This document shows positions 34,875 through 46,387 of a DNA stretch of 64,000 nucleotides, in pieces. The notes beneath the pieces were generated by a model that saw only the letters and a list, made by a program, of their open reading frames with translations, was not told where the DNA came from and made no database searches. The first letter of the stretch is position 1; each line of letters opens with the position of its first letter. This stretch comes from Seiridium cupressi (lineage: Eukaryota; Ascomycota; Sordariomycetes; Amphisphaeriales; Sporocadaceae), in contig JARVKI010000007.1 of NCBI GenBank assembly GCA_036674765.1, forward strand, positions 124,001 through 188,000. Direction: 5' to 3'. The position numbers and the translations under genes were made by a program.

Positions 34875-36873
34875 ATGCCAGCGCAAAAGAATTGGCAGGA
34901 CCGAGCTTTAGAAGCCCGGCGTCATCGCGATGAAGGACTTGCGCGAGTTCAGCCAGCTCTCGAAGGATTACCAAGGGCCTTGCCAAAGAATTCTACCGGA
35001 CTGGCGAAGGCGCTCCTCACACCCCGCGAATTCGAGCTGACAGAAAAATATACCGCTACTGATCTTCTGTACAAATTGCGAACGAAGGAGCTTTCTTCTG
35101 AAGAAGTTACACGTGCATTCCTGAGACGGGCGGCTCTGGCTCAGGCCTCTGTGAGTGCGCCAACATCGCGACCTCTCACCTACATTGAACGCTAACCATT
35201 ATCAGACAAACTGTCTTACTGACTTGCTGTGGGATGAAGCGATCGACCGAGCGCGTTATCTCGACTCGTTGCCGGAACCGTTGGGGCCGTTGCAGTAAGC
35301 AACTTCCAGAGTTATTTCATGCCCCGTATGGCCTGTTTCGGGAGTTTACCGGTTCCTCGTTAAGCCTTTCTGCTCCTGAAACATGGGTTCTGACTCCCGA
35401 TAACTCGCCAATCATGTTCGAAGAAGCAATCACTGATTCCGGGTATTGTAGTGGATTGCCGATTTCCACGAAAGAGCATCATGGATCCAAATCTCGCAAT
35501 GGAACCGCCAACGCATCGTACATAGCTTGGATCGGGAAGCCCCATGGGTCTAATCCGCTGTACGACATTCTCTGGGACGCGGGATGCGTCTTCTTCGCCC
35601 GCACTACCCAACCTCAGACCCTTATGCATTTGGAAACCAATAACAACATTTTCGGCCGTACTGTGAACCCCTACAACAGGGATCTTACGAGCGGCGGTAG
35701 TAGCGGAGGTGAAGCAGCGTTGATCGGGATGCGTGGAAGTCTTCTAGTACGTTACCTAACGCTCCGCTTATGACATTCAGCTGATTGAGAGAGGGGGTCG
35801 GAGGAGACATAGGTGGTAGTGTTCGGTGCCCCGCTGCCCACTGTGGCATATATGGCTTCAAGTCAGTATTCATCATACAAAGTACATATCTAAAATCTAA
35901 CATGCACTAGACCATCAACTGGACGGCTGCCATCTGGTGGTCAAGCAGCACCTATGGTCGGGAAGGACGCGATCCTAGCGACTGTCGGACCTATGGCGAC
36001 TGATCGCAACTCACTTGAGATGATGATGCGCGTGGTCATAGATGCAAAGCCATGGTTAACGAACCCTTCGCTTGTAGTCAAAGAGTGGAGTCCTCACAAG
36101 TTTGATCGCCCGTTAAAGATTGCAATACTCTGGTGGGATGGTGTAGTCATGCCCCATCCTCCAATTACAAGAGCGCTTCGTGAGGTTTCGGATGCTTGTA
36201 AAACCGCGGGAATGGAAGTAGTCGACTGGGACTGTGAGACATTGGATCACCAGACGGCCTGGGAGATCATATCAGCCCTGTACTGGCCAGACGGAGGAGA
36301 AGAAGTGCTCGGCCTGCTAGAGCAAAGCGGCGAACCCATCTTACCTTTGACAAAATTCATCATTCAAGAACAACAGACTGTAAAAAAGCTGGACATGGCG
36401 GGGCTTTTCCAGGTAAATCACATTTTCCCAGAATCAAGTTTCCCGAAATGCTGATCTGACAATTCAATATGTAGCTGTGTGCAAGACGCGATGAATATCG
36501 TGAGCGATATGCAAGACATTGGAATAAGACAGGGGAGCTTGATGGAAGAGAGGTCGACGTTATATTGTGCCCACCCTCCTTTGGAGCCGCAATGCCACAT
36601 GATCAATCGCGTTATTGGGGTTATACTTCGCAGTGGAACCTCTTGGATTACCCAGGCGCCGTGTTCCCCGTATCTACGGTGAATCAAGAAAAGGACAAGA
36701 GGGACGACGGATATGTGCCGAAGAACGAACAAGACAAGATGTGCTACGAACTCTACAGCCCTGAGAGATATAAGGACGCACCAATCAGCTTACAGATAGT
36801 GGGGCGAAGGTATCATGAGGAGAAGGTCATTGCTGCACTGGCTGAAATCGAACGAGCACTAGGTAGGGATTAG
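34875..36873 (+). CDS. amidase (fungal general amidase/acetamidase type)
   Basis: Six exons: 34875..35150, 35206..35294, 35452..35746, 35794..35861, 35911..36412 and 36475..36873, giving 542 residues. All junctions are GT-AG and restore family sequence. The amidase-signature Ser-Ser-Lys triad is traceable: Lys in G-L-P-I-S-T-K-E-H-H-G, the Gly/Ser-rich S-G-G-S-S-G-G-E-A, and the nucleophile Ser in G-G-D-I-G-G-S-V-R-C-P-A. Exon 2 alone ends in an apparent stop; a 157-nt intron (35295..35451) solves this and creates P-L-H-G-L-P. The enzyme should hydrolyse small amides to acid plus ammonia in the cytosol, a nitrogen-scavenging role in known fungal acetamidases. The real substrate is unknown. 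Confidence 0.92.
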
Positions 36874-37641
36874 TTATCACAGGAAGACTGGAGAGTGTTG
36901 TTAGCTAAGGTCTCAGCCATTGAGAGAATTCATCGAATGTGAAGACACAGATCGAGCTACTCATTGATTGCCCATCATCCAAGACTCCAGTCTAATGCTG
37001 CGCTCAACAGTAAACAGCCTCACCCATCTCGTACAAAATCATTGAACGTAATTTGCAAGCCAAGCAAGCAGCCATCAGCTAAGATGGAGTACCGCTCTAT
37101 TATAAAGGGGAATAGCTATAGTAGTGGGTACGGGGCTCTTGATCCAGTGAAGCGATTGCAGCATTATGAGCTTCAAAGCACCGCACCATGGCATAATCAT
37201 GAGATGCGTAACATTCTTTTCTACAAGTTTTATAACCCCAGGGCGTCTCAGTCTCAAGCTATCAACTGCCATCCTCGACCTTTCCCGTCAGCCCATCGTC
37301 TACAGGAAATGACAATCAGTAATTACTCTTGCACATAAGCACTGGGAGCTTTGGACAAAGTCTCGGAGCTGCCTAGCTCCCTAGATAGTGGCTTTACCCC
37401 GAGAGCAACCCAAAGCAACAAGAAAAGCCTCAAGGATGTACTTACACAGCAACACAACAGACAGTTGCGCCCAAAGGTAATCTTGCTCCGCTAGATATAT
37501 GAAATATATCGAAAAATGATATAGTGAGCCAGGAATGCTTGGTCTTAATTGTTAGCTCTCGTTATGGTCTTGGTGGGTTGAAATGATTCGCATCTTTCTT
37601 CATCTGTATTCGGACATCGGCCGACCGATAATGGATAGCCC

Positions 37642-37692
37642 AGAAGGAAGAAGAAGAAGAAAGAAATAACCAAAAAAAAAAAAAAAAAAAAA
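37642..37692 (+). repeat. GAA-rich tract followed by poly-A run
   Basis: A purine tract of GAA units is followed within 6 nt by 21 consecutive A residues. Such an A-run can be a retroposed 3' end, but no retroelement body lies beside it, so simple sequence is the safer reading. Confidence 0.9.
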
Positions 37693-39046
37693 GAGGAATA
37701 TACCCATGTCAAATACCACCATTGTCCCCAGGATCTCGAGTCCGAATGCATGGATCGATATTGGCTGGCCAACCTACATACTTCACGCGATAGCAGTCTT
37801 CTTATGTTCACGGCTCAACACTAGCATTTTACGAAGAACGTTTCCTGTAGAAAATCCGGGATTGCTAGATGGCTATATCAAAACATCTTGCTCAATACAA
37901 GGCAACGGTGGGTTCTCGAATCAATGTTAAGCATGTCCTGGCAGTCTGACCCCTTTATCTCCGGTACGTATTGCTCACTTGAAGATTGGACACCTAGTTA
38001 GGTTACGCTTGCCGCGAATCTAGCATGCTCAGTTGTTACAGTAGCTGGTTCTGTTTTGTTTTTACGTAACTGGACCTCGTTAGTGACCCGCCGCAACCCC
38101 ATTTCACATGATTTTGCGCCGTTCACTGTGCTGACCTGCCACCGGAACGGCTGGCCCTTCCTGGCTGGTATGCATGGCCCGTTGGCCAACCGTCCAAGAG
38201 CGTGGTGTGTCGAAGAGGCGCTTTGAGGGAATGATGCGATATCGGTTGGGACGTAGTCAGATAATTCTGACAGTTCCACGGGCGTCCTGAACCAAGTGGG
38301 CCGCATGCGGACCCTGCCGGGCAATGGAGCCATCCCGACTGGATGGTATTGCTATGGAATCCTTAGACAAGCCAGTGAATCAAGTCCTTGCACAGGAGAC
38401 GAAGAATCCTGGTCGGCTTCACCGACATGGAAGTCGCGTTCCAGCATCGTAGGCTGCATTGCCAGAAGCGGCTGCTTCCAAAGCGACTGGCGGATCCGCT
38501 GTCGCAAGCGCCACTCGCTGGGTTTTAGGGGTTGCAAGTGACACCTTCAGTGAGCTCCAGCACCGAAAGATGCACTAACTTACATTGAAGCAAGACGCTC
38601 CTGCAGCTGTGCACAAGAAACTCTCTGAACGTGGGGCAGCCGATTGGTACATGACTTCCGAACATGATTTCCGTGGTGTTTGGCCCTGTCAATGAAATTT
38701 TATTTTTCCAGCTCTTTCATTCTCAAAACGAGCGAATGGTGTACAACCTTTGGAGCACACACACACTCTCTCCAAGTACGCAATCTCTTGGGCGCATACC
38801 CCAGCGAAAGGCATTGCTTGGCCTCTTTGAAGAAACATGGGGAGTGCCAACTCCCATGCGTGCGAGCGTAGTGGGTCTGTTCATCGATTCAGTTTTCTCT
38901 TGGTTCTATTACGTTTCTAGTTCCAGACAAGTCAGCTGAACGAACAGTTCGTCACGAACCTGTGCTGTGTGGGGAACTGATGCCACTAATAAGGTTTGAT
39001 GATCGTCACCTACAATGGGGACCTTGGGATTCCAGATGCAGATGAT

Positions 39047-39064
39047 TGTATATCTATATATATG
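39047..39064 (+). promoter_or_regulatory. TATA-rich element before the ThrE-like gene
   Basis: An alternating TA stretch (GTATATCTATATATATGG) lies about 105-120 bp upstream of the ATG, with a pyrimidine-rich leader (CTCGCCCTCTTCTTTCCCC) between. Position and sequence suit a core promoter. Confidence 0.4.
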
Positions 39065-39168
39065 GAGGTCCGCATACAACAATATAAATTTACATCTGTC
39101 TTGTTCGAGATTCTCATCACCTCGCCCTCTTCTTTCCCCTGATTATCCGAACAACCAAGTCCGACAAC

Positions 39169-42007
39169 ATGAGTTCTCCTAGCGCTGGCTCGTACGAATT
39201 TCAAAATTTGGTGCCTTCAGGGTCCGAGGATGAGCCTCCAGATGATAGTGCTGAAGCTCTGGCCCAAGACTCGAGCACCCGAGATAGGAATCAAGTCCGG
39301 TCTGGCTCAAGCACGAAGTCAGGATCCGGAGACTTCAAAGTGCGATTCAACAATGACGACATGGAGCATGCAACAAGACAGACTCAGTCCAATGCCGGAT
39401 CCCCGTTCCCACCATCATTTACAGCGGTTGTAGATCACGCGTCACCAAGCACCTCGACTAATGGCCCATCGAGCTCTGGCCATGACCATGGAACTTTTTA
39501 CGGAGATTCATATTGGCCGACTGAGGCTCTATCTGCTCGAGGTCTTGTGCGAGACGACGAATATTTGCGATCTTTCGAGAGTGGCACCGAAGCAACCAAC
39601 GAAAGTGTACACGAGCATGAATCTCAGCAGTCTGAATCGAACACTAGACAGGACTTTGGATACTTACGAGAAGCTGAGACGCTCCTCAGAGCACATATGC
39701 CAGACATGCATATCACCTCTGGAAGTTCTAAAGGTTGGTCTATGACGGACTCAGTTTTGAGTTCCATTCTAGGATCTCAGCACTCTACTCAGGATTCTAT
39801 GTCAACTAACATCAGTGTAGTAGTTGCGGCCAACGGAGATTCCCATGAACAAGGTCATATTGTGACAGTGAACCCACGCGGCGGACTCTTCTATCATATT
39901 CTTCAAGGTTACCAGAACCCCGTCCAAGCAGACGTCCATAAGTCTGGTAAAACAGAGGAGCCTACAACATCTGGAAGGATGACACCTATTACGCCCACGT
40001 TCCCCAGCACGCCCACCCGTAGGAAGTGGTACAAGACTCATTCGGAAAAACCATCACTAGAAGCACTCGGTCATCTGATGGAATCGTCCTCCAAGCTTGC
40101 AGTCCAGAGTGTCAAAGCTGACATTCCCTTGGAAACCCCGATGATAAAAAAGCGACCACAAGCTCCACGGACAGCCAGTGGCAAGATCATGTCTTTGATG
40201 GGTCTGAAACGAGAAAATGATACCAAAATCACAGCCCAGGTCGCCGGCATCCTTCAACGGCAAAAATACATTCTCAAAATGTGCCTAGCACTAATGTTAT
40301 TCGGCGCGCCCTCACATCGCCTGGAGGAGTACCTTTCTACTACCGCCAAAGTACTGGACATGGATTGCCAGTTTCTCTACATCCCCGGTTGGTAAGAAAT
40401 TTCCAGAGCAACTTGCCTGCTGTCATGGCCTGTTTTGAGAGCTAGGATTTCATAGGCCGTCCTTCCTGTACCCCGAAACATGTGCAATAATTTCGATGCT
40501 TCGCTATGCATACTCAGGAAGAAGGCTTCGCTAACTTTACTAACTGTTTTAGTATGATCATTTCCTTCGATGATGCTCTTACTCACACTACCGAGGTCAA
40601 GATGGTGCGAGCTCCACAAGGGGTGAACCTAGGGAAACTTCAAGATGTTCACCTCGTCTACAAGGAGGTCCTGCACGACATCATCGGCATGGACGAGGCA
40701 TTACTGAGGTTGGAAACCATCGTGAACGCTAAAAATCGTTGGCCAGTCTGGGTCTGCATTATCATGTATGGACTCGCGAGCACGGCCGTTTCCACGTTCT
40801 TCTCGGCGCGCCTAATCGACATGCCCATTATCCTCGTCCTCGGTTCGCTTTTGGGTATTCTACAACTCGTCATTGCCCCTGTATCAGACACATACAACAC
40901 CATCTTCGAGGTCAGCGCCGCCATCCTTATGACATTCTTGTCGAGGGCTATCGCTAGCATTCGGGGTGGAAGTCTGTTCTGCTTCTCGGCTCTTGCGCAA
41001 AGCTCCATTGCGATGATCCTCCCAGGGTGGCTGGTGCTCTCATCTGCCCTGGAGCTCCACTCGAAAGCAATCGTGCCAGGCTCTATCCGGATGGTGTATG
41101 CCATCATTTATTCGCTTTTTCTTGGCTATGGGATCACGGTGGGAACAGCCTTGTTTGGGGCTATAAGCTCCAATGCTACCACAGACACGACATGCCACGA
41201 TCCGCTGGACAAGTACTGGAATTTCCTGCTCGTCCCTCTCTACGTCTTTTTCACAACATTTACAGTGCAGGCCAAATGGAAGCAAATGCCGGTCATGATT
41301 GCCATTGCGTTGGCAGGTTACGCCGTCAACTTCTATACCTCTCAGAAGTTCGCCGCGAGCGCGCCAATCGCCTACACCTTCGGCGCCTTTGTCATTGGCG
41401 TCCTCGCAAACCTATATAGCAGAGTGAGGCACGATGTTGCTGCTGCCATCCTGCTTCCTGCTGTCTATGTGCAAGTGCCTGGCAGTCTGGCTTCGAGTGG
41501 AGCAATTACCGTTGGACTCCAGACAGCCACCCTACTCACCCAATCTACTAATAGTACGGCGTCTGTAAGTGACACACCCCGTAGAGCCTATGCGACGCAC
41601 CACACTCTTCAATTTTTCGTAGTTGGCCGCTAGATCGTTTCGTCATTTCATAATGTCCCGCTAGTTGTTTCGAAACAACCATGGTTATTCTATCCCCTTC
41701 CTAATCTCTCCTCTATTTTCTCTCGCTTTCTCCGCGCCGCGAATCACATTGTCTTTGAAGCCTGACGGCGTTTCGTAATGACTAACATTACACAGTCTAC
41801 CGACAGCACCCAACTGAACGCTCTCGTAAGTCTAATAATCCCCAATAATCGTCGACGAACTAAACGACTAACCCTTTCATCGCTAAGGCCTTTAATTTCG
41901 CCGCTAGTATGATCCAAATCGCCATTGGTATCACTGTCGGTCTGTTTGGGTCTGCTTTGCTCATATACCCTTTGGGCAAACGTCGTAGTGGCTTGTGGAC
42001 ATTGTAA
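39169..42007 (+). CDS. ThrE/Prm10-like membrane protein (DUF1212 family)
   Basis: Four exons: 39169..40391, 40553..41564, 41796..41825 and 41888..42007, giving 794 residues. The first 360 residues are hydrophilic, Ser-rich and probably disordered. The ThrE-type domain begins around M-C-L-A-L-M-L-F-G-A-P-S-H-R-L-E and continues through Q-F-L-Y-I-P-G-C-M-I-I-S-F-D-D, formed across the first intron. About ten hydrophobic segments follow. Exon 3 is a 30-nt microexon (S-T-D-S-T-Q-L-N-A-L) between 231-nt and 62-nt introns; exon 4 adds the last membrane helix (I-Q-I-A-I-G-I-T-V-G-L-F). Without the microexon the frame stays open, so skipping is possible. Bacterial ThrE exports threonine; yeast Prm10 is pheromone-regulated with no known substrate. 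Confidence 0.88.
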
Positions 42008-42304
42008 AAATTGAGCGGAATCGGCCAATCGGTTTCAGGCCTCGATCATTTAAGCGTAGATCGAATTGTTCGTAATGCCCGGTCGTAGTGGCCAAAAAGT
42101 CTGTCTACTCAATGTTGGACAATTATAGCAACAGGGAGAATATGCCAGATTTAGCTGTAGACGAAGATATATAGTATGCCACATCCAGTAGACTAGCTAG
42201 CAATTTGCGTGGCACGGGAGGGTAGCTCTTTCTCATGCGTGGAACAATAATGTAATAACCCAATTTTGTAGTGATTAAAAGGACCCGTCGCTGGGACATT
42301 GATT

Positions 42305-43907
42305 CTAACGTTGGCCACTCACCTGTCCATCCTGCCTCAACGTCACTTCGATGCCTGCCCAGCCTCTCAAAAGCTCCATCTCTGCTGTGCCGTCCTCGAT
42401 GACATCCTCAACGATGTACGCCCCTTCTCCGGCTGGTCTCTTATCAACCCATTTGTTACGCCCTTGCCACTCTTTCCCACCAATATCATCTGCATCATTG
42501 TCCTTGACGAATTCCCACCCTTTCAACGCGTCGGGCTGATATACCGTCTTACCCATGTCGACATAGTCATTCGTATTCTTTGCCACGGCTGCTCCTTTCT
42601 GTTCGATCCTATAGCGCACGGATGGGTGGATGAACTCGCACGTCTTGACTAGCCGCCGACGTAGTGTCGCACCCATATCCGGGTCTGTAGCGTGGTATTC
42701 ACCCGGCGTGCGTACTGTACGGCCCGTGATGGTCGCGTCGATGCCCGAATCAGACGGTACCAGCAGGCCGAGGCCCCACGAGAGGACGGGATTGATGGGA
42801 GGCTCATACTCTTCGTAGAAATCAACATTCTGCTCGCGCTGGCGTGAGATGTACGAAGTGTCAAAGTCCAGGAATGGTGACAACTGTGTGATCATCCATG
42901 CAAGCGTGATGTCAGCACTGGATGTATCCGCATAGCCTCCACCGACGCCCTTGTGTACACCGGGAAACCATGTCTGCTTCAGCTGCTTCAAGATGGCTCC
43001 AGAGCCGTCTGCCGGCGTCTCCCACACGGGTGGTGAGAATGGAGTGCGTCGTTCGTCTAGGGCGAGCGCTTGGTAAGCATGTTCAACGTTCAACGGCACC
43101 TCGGTATTCGTGAACGCATATTCACTCGTTGAATGGGTGTGAAGTTGGAATCCAAGGATTTTGATAGTTGGTACACCAAGTGACCCAGCTGTATCAAATA
43201 CGCCGACTGCCTTGATGGGAGGTATGGTAGGCCGTGTCAGCTTGCACGCCTTAAGCCTTTCCCAATACGCCTTATCGGCATCTTTGAAGACGGGGCGTCC
43301 TTTGAGGGGCCAAGAACGCGTTTGCAGTTGTGGTTTATAGTTGGAGACGTTTTGGTTCTCCCAGTCTTTGAAGATAGGGTAGAAGGCGCCAAGACCATGC
43401 TTCGTCAGTATGCCAATGCTTGAGATTAGGCCAGCAATGCTTCGAGCGATAAAGGCTCCGCGCGAGAATCCGATCAGGGAAATTTCATCTCCTTCATCAT
43501 AGTTCTAGAATAGGTGTAAGACGGATACCCGAATACTAGGAATTTGGCTGTCTCACGTTGCAGAGAAATGCATAGGCCTCCCTAATATTTTCACCGATCC
43601 CGGCTCCGACGAACCCGCCCAACCAGCTCCAAAGACTGCCTTGACTTGCCACGCCAGACTGGTAGTAAACGATCTGCTGGATACCGTCTTGGGAGTCTGG
43701 CAAGAGTGCACGGCAGATACGGGTGACATTGGACGAAACGACTAGCTTCTCACCAGTGTTCCATGGCATCCACGAGTCACGGTCAAAGCCATCGTTGCTG
43801 TTGAGCCATGTGCCGTCACATGCAATGATTAAACGCTTATGGGCTAGCATTGTGTGAGGTGTGCTTCGCGAATTGGGTCGAATACCAGCAATTTTTGGAT
43901 TTGTCAT
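42305..43907 (-). CDS. DUF2235 alpha/beta-hydrolase (Tle1-like)
   Basis: Two exons, 43907..43557 and 43504..42305, give about 516 residues; a second start at 43850 (MLAHKRLIIACDGTW) would remove 19 residues. The N-terminal family motif I-I-A-C-D-G-T-W-L-N-S-N is present. Exon joining gives C-N-N-Y-D-E-G-D-E-I-S-L-I-G-F-S-R-G-A-F, where G-F-S-R-G holds the Ser nucleophile. F-D-T-A-G-S-L-G-V-P and H-K-G-V-G-G-G-Y-A-D supply the other conserved positions; the Asp and His there are the likely triad partners. The family includes bacterial Tle1 phospholipases and is expanded in fungi without known roles. No signal peptide. Its stop codon faces the ThrE-like stop at 297 bp. Confidence 0.9.
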
Positions 43908-46387
43908 GACATTATATACAAACGACCAGGCAGTAGCTGTTGCATGGATGGGTTCAAACTGGTAAAGTCCCACGCACCCAGCTGAAGGTTGATTTGTCTC
44001 TAGCCATGTCAACACCAGAAAAGAAGCTCGCATGGGGCTGAAAGCTGGAATCTTGTTGAAGGGTAGTCCCACTTTATGGCTGTTCTAGCCATTAGCTGGC
44101 CCTTTGGATTGGTTCATATATGCAATAGAGTGCGCAGTAGTAGCTGACTTGGTGTTGGTGGCTTACCTGGCATCAGCTGAAAGATGAGCACTAATGCGCT
44201 AACCTACACCAGTGCAGCGTGGAGGCCACAAACACTCCAACGTATCGTTAGACTTCGGTTAGGAATCGAATGTCTCATCGCATACCTTTCGAATGTAATT
44301 ACTTGACTGAATGATAGGAATCTTTTCAGGGTGCTCTTCTTGATGACAAGCGACTCCTAGCTTATTATTATATACCACGGTATTCTTTGGATACACACTG
44401 GCGTTAGCGCAGTCCCAAACGGTGCCGCACCAACCAATATATTGCCAGCTTCTCAGGAAACCCGTAGAATAATATTAGCAATTATTGAACCCGTTTTACT
44501 TATATTCTGTCTCGCTATAAATATGCCGCATTACCCCATGTTGCTAAATATTTGCCTGTACCATCGCGGCCGCATTCGTCGTGGTATACCTGGGTGTCTC
44601 AACTTGTGTGACTGCTTGAGAAACCAGAAAATGGGTTAACAAAGGTGTGGAGAAGTAAGTGTACAACATACCTCACTTAGAAGCCGACCTAGGCTCAAAG
44701 TCTGATTCTAATGGATGACATGAAGAAAGTCAACGCGTCGGCAGTTCGACCCCAGAGTACATGCGTTTAGGCAGGAACTTAGACGCATGAGTATACTTTC
44801 GTGGCGTACTCGAGAAGCTCAAAAGCCACATCAAGATTAGTCTAACATAATTACCTTCAGGCTGTCTATTTTGTCTCTACAAGCTGCGAGCGTTCGATTC
44901 GGTGCTGGATCTTATGCCAATGGCTAATCAGAGCCAGGACTGGCCCAACAGGGCAATCTACAGTGGAGTCTTTCGTGGCCGTCTCGATCGCCCGACTTGA
45001 GCAAATGCGATATATGTCACACGCTCGTGGGACGGTGCAGCAACCTTAGTATGGTTGCAAATTATGGCATGACAGCCCTGTTGCTGTTCAGCTGGGCAAC
45101 AGTGGCTGAGACTCCTCTGTGGACGTATATATGAACGTGCTTGGCCTCCTTGATATACATCACAAGATGCAGATGCTTGCCAGAAGCATTATTTGGGTTT
45201 ATAACACGGAATAGGAGGGCCACGAAACATCCAGCAGGGCAACATTGAGCAACTTCAGTAACACCAGCCATGCATTATATGAACCTGGATGTATTCTTTC
45301 GCAGGTTGTGTTTATTTTGCATAGGTAACAAATGTACTCATCCAAGCTGTCCAAGCTTGGCGCGACCGCGCGCCCATTGCCTCCAATACTCCATGAGTCG
45401 TCGACGAGGTAACGAAATAACACGTCTCGCATGACCATTTCCAATGAAGACAGAGGTTCTTCATGTGAAATATCCCTACCGAGGTTGCATTGTGCCGATC
45501 ACTCATGTTCCGCTGCAGATATGGATCTGCGCCATCAGAATTTATGAGGCGGGCCTGGAAATAGCGTCAACAATATAACACAAGAGCCGAACCACTCAAT
45601 TTGTTGGCTAGGCTATAGGATCTGCGCGTTTTCCCAGGCCTAATGTGTGCCTAAGTGGTAAGGGTGACTGACGAATAGCATTTCGCCTAGAATATGCGGA
45701 TAATATGATCGGTATATTGTCTTTACCCGCCCCGTATAATGACCAAATACTACATAGGATTAACCATAACTTTACATACCGGCCCACCCTGATTAGTCAG
45801 TGAAGCTGCCGATGAAATAGGACGTCACTTTGCTCATGACTGATTGATATGGTAGGGGGTGTCATACGCGGCTGCAAAATCACAGTTGTTCTGTATACAA
45901 TCGAAGAAAAGCACGCGAATAAGGCCATGGAACTTATTATTGTAAGCCTGAGAAAGGGCCCCCAGCGTTTGAGTGTTCTACATTTCTACAACAGCAGATT
46001 GCTTTCCGACGGGTGTGAATGATTTACGGCAGCCTGTGTTGAATAAATAAGAACATAACCTGAGATTTGGGTTCGATTGTCGTGTGAAGGAGCCCTAGGT
46101 GAGTTGCCAGTGATTTCTTTACGGCCATCCGTGAGCAGTGCAGTGTAAGATTCTTGGTAAGAATGTCAAGTACGAATATAGATCGTGACCAATTTAACCC
46201 TGGATGTGTATATACTGAAGCTTTTGTGTCCAAATATTAAGAAAGACCCAATATATCAAAATGACTCCGCCGATGCTTGCCAATGTCCAATTTTCCGGCC
46301 CAACGCAAAAGTAAAATGATAAAAACATATAGCCAGAAATGGTTTTCTCCATACGGCTCATTGTTTGCAGCCAACCCGGAATCCGGA
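43908..46387. other. AT-rich intergenic region with a possible transporter relic
   Basis: About 2.5 kb without an intact gene. Around 44461..44580 a translation resembles a short stretch of an MFS transporter (see separate entry). Other frames carry no motifs. Confidence 0.5.
44470..44570 (+). pseudogene. possible decayed fragment of an MFS transporter
   Basis: The translation V-L-L-I-F-C-L-A-I-N-M-P-H-Y-P-M-L-L then L-Y-H-R aligns without gaps to the transporter at the right end of the window, I-F-V-L-L-F-V-C-M-P-D-Y-P-I-L-Q then S-Y-H-R. The MP.YP.L.....YHR pattern keeps spacing. Flanking sequence has decayed beyond recognition. Short match, so tentative. Confidence 0.3.

Larger units (their letters stand above)
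36874..39168. other. intergenic region with simple repeats
   Basis: About 2.3 kb. Contains a GAA/GGAAG purine tract (37642..37666) and a 21-nt poly-A run (37672..37692). Short frames on both strands have no motifs. The right end is the promoter of the ThrE-like gene. Confidence 0.5.

Noticed and set aside
37998..38541. Overlapping frames on both strands in the 36.9-39.2 kb interval
   Set aside because: No recognisable domain, no signal peptide, no consistent introns; codon pattern not convincing.
44740..44770. TTCGACCCC resembling a tRNA T-arm
   Set aside because: No matching A box, acceptor stem or cloverleaf pairing around it.
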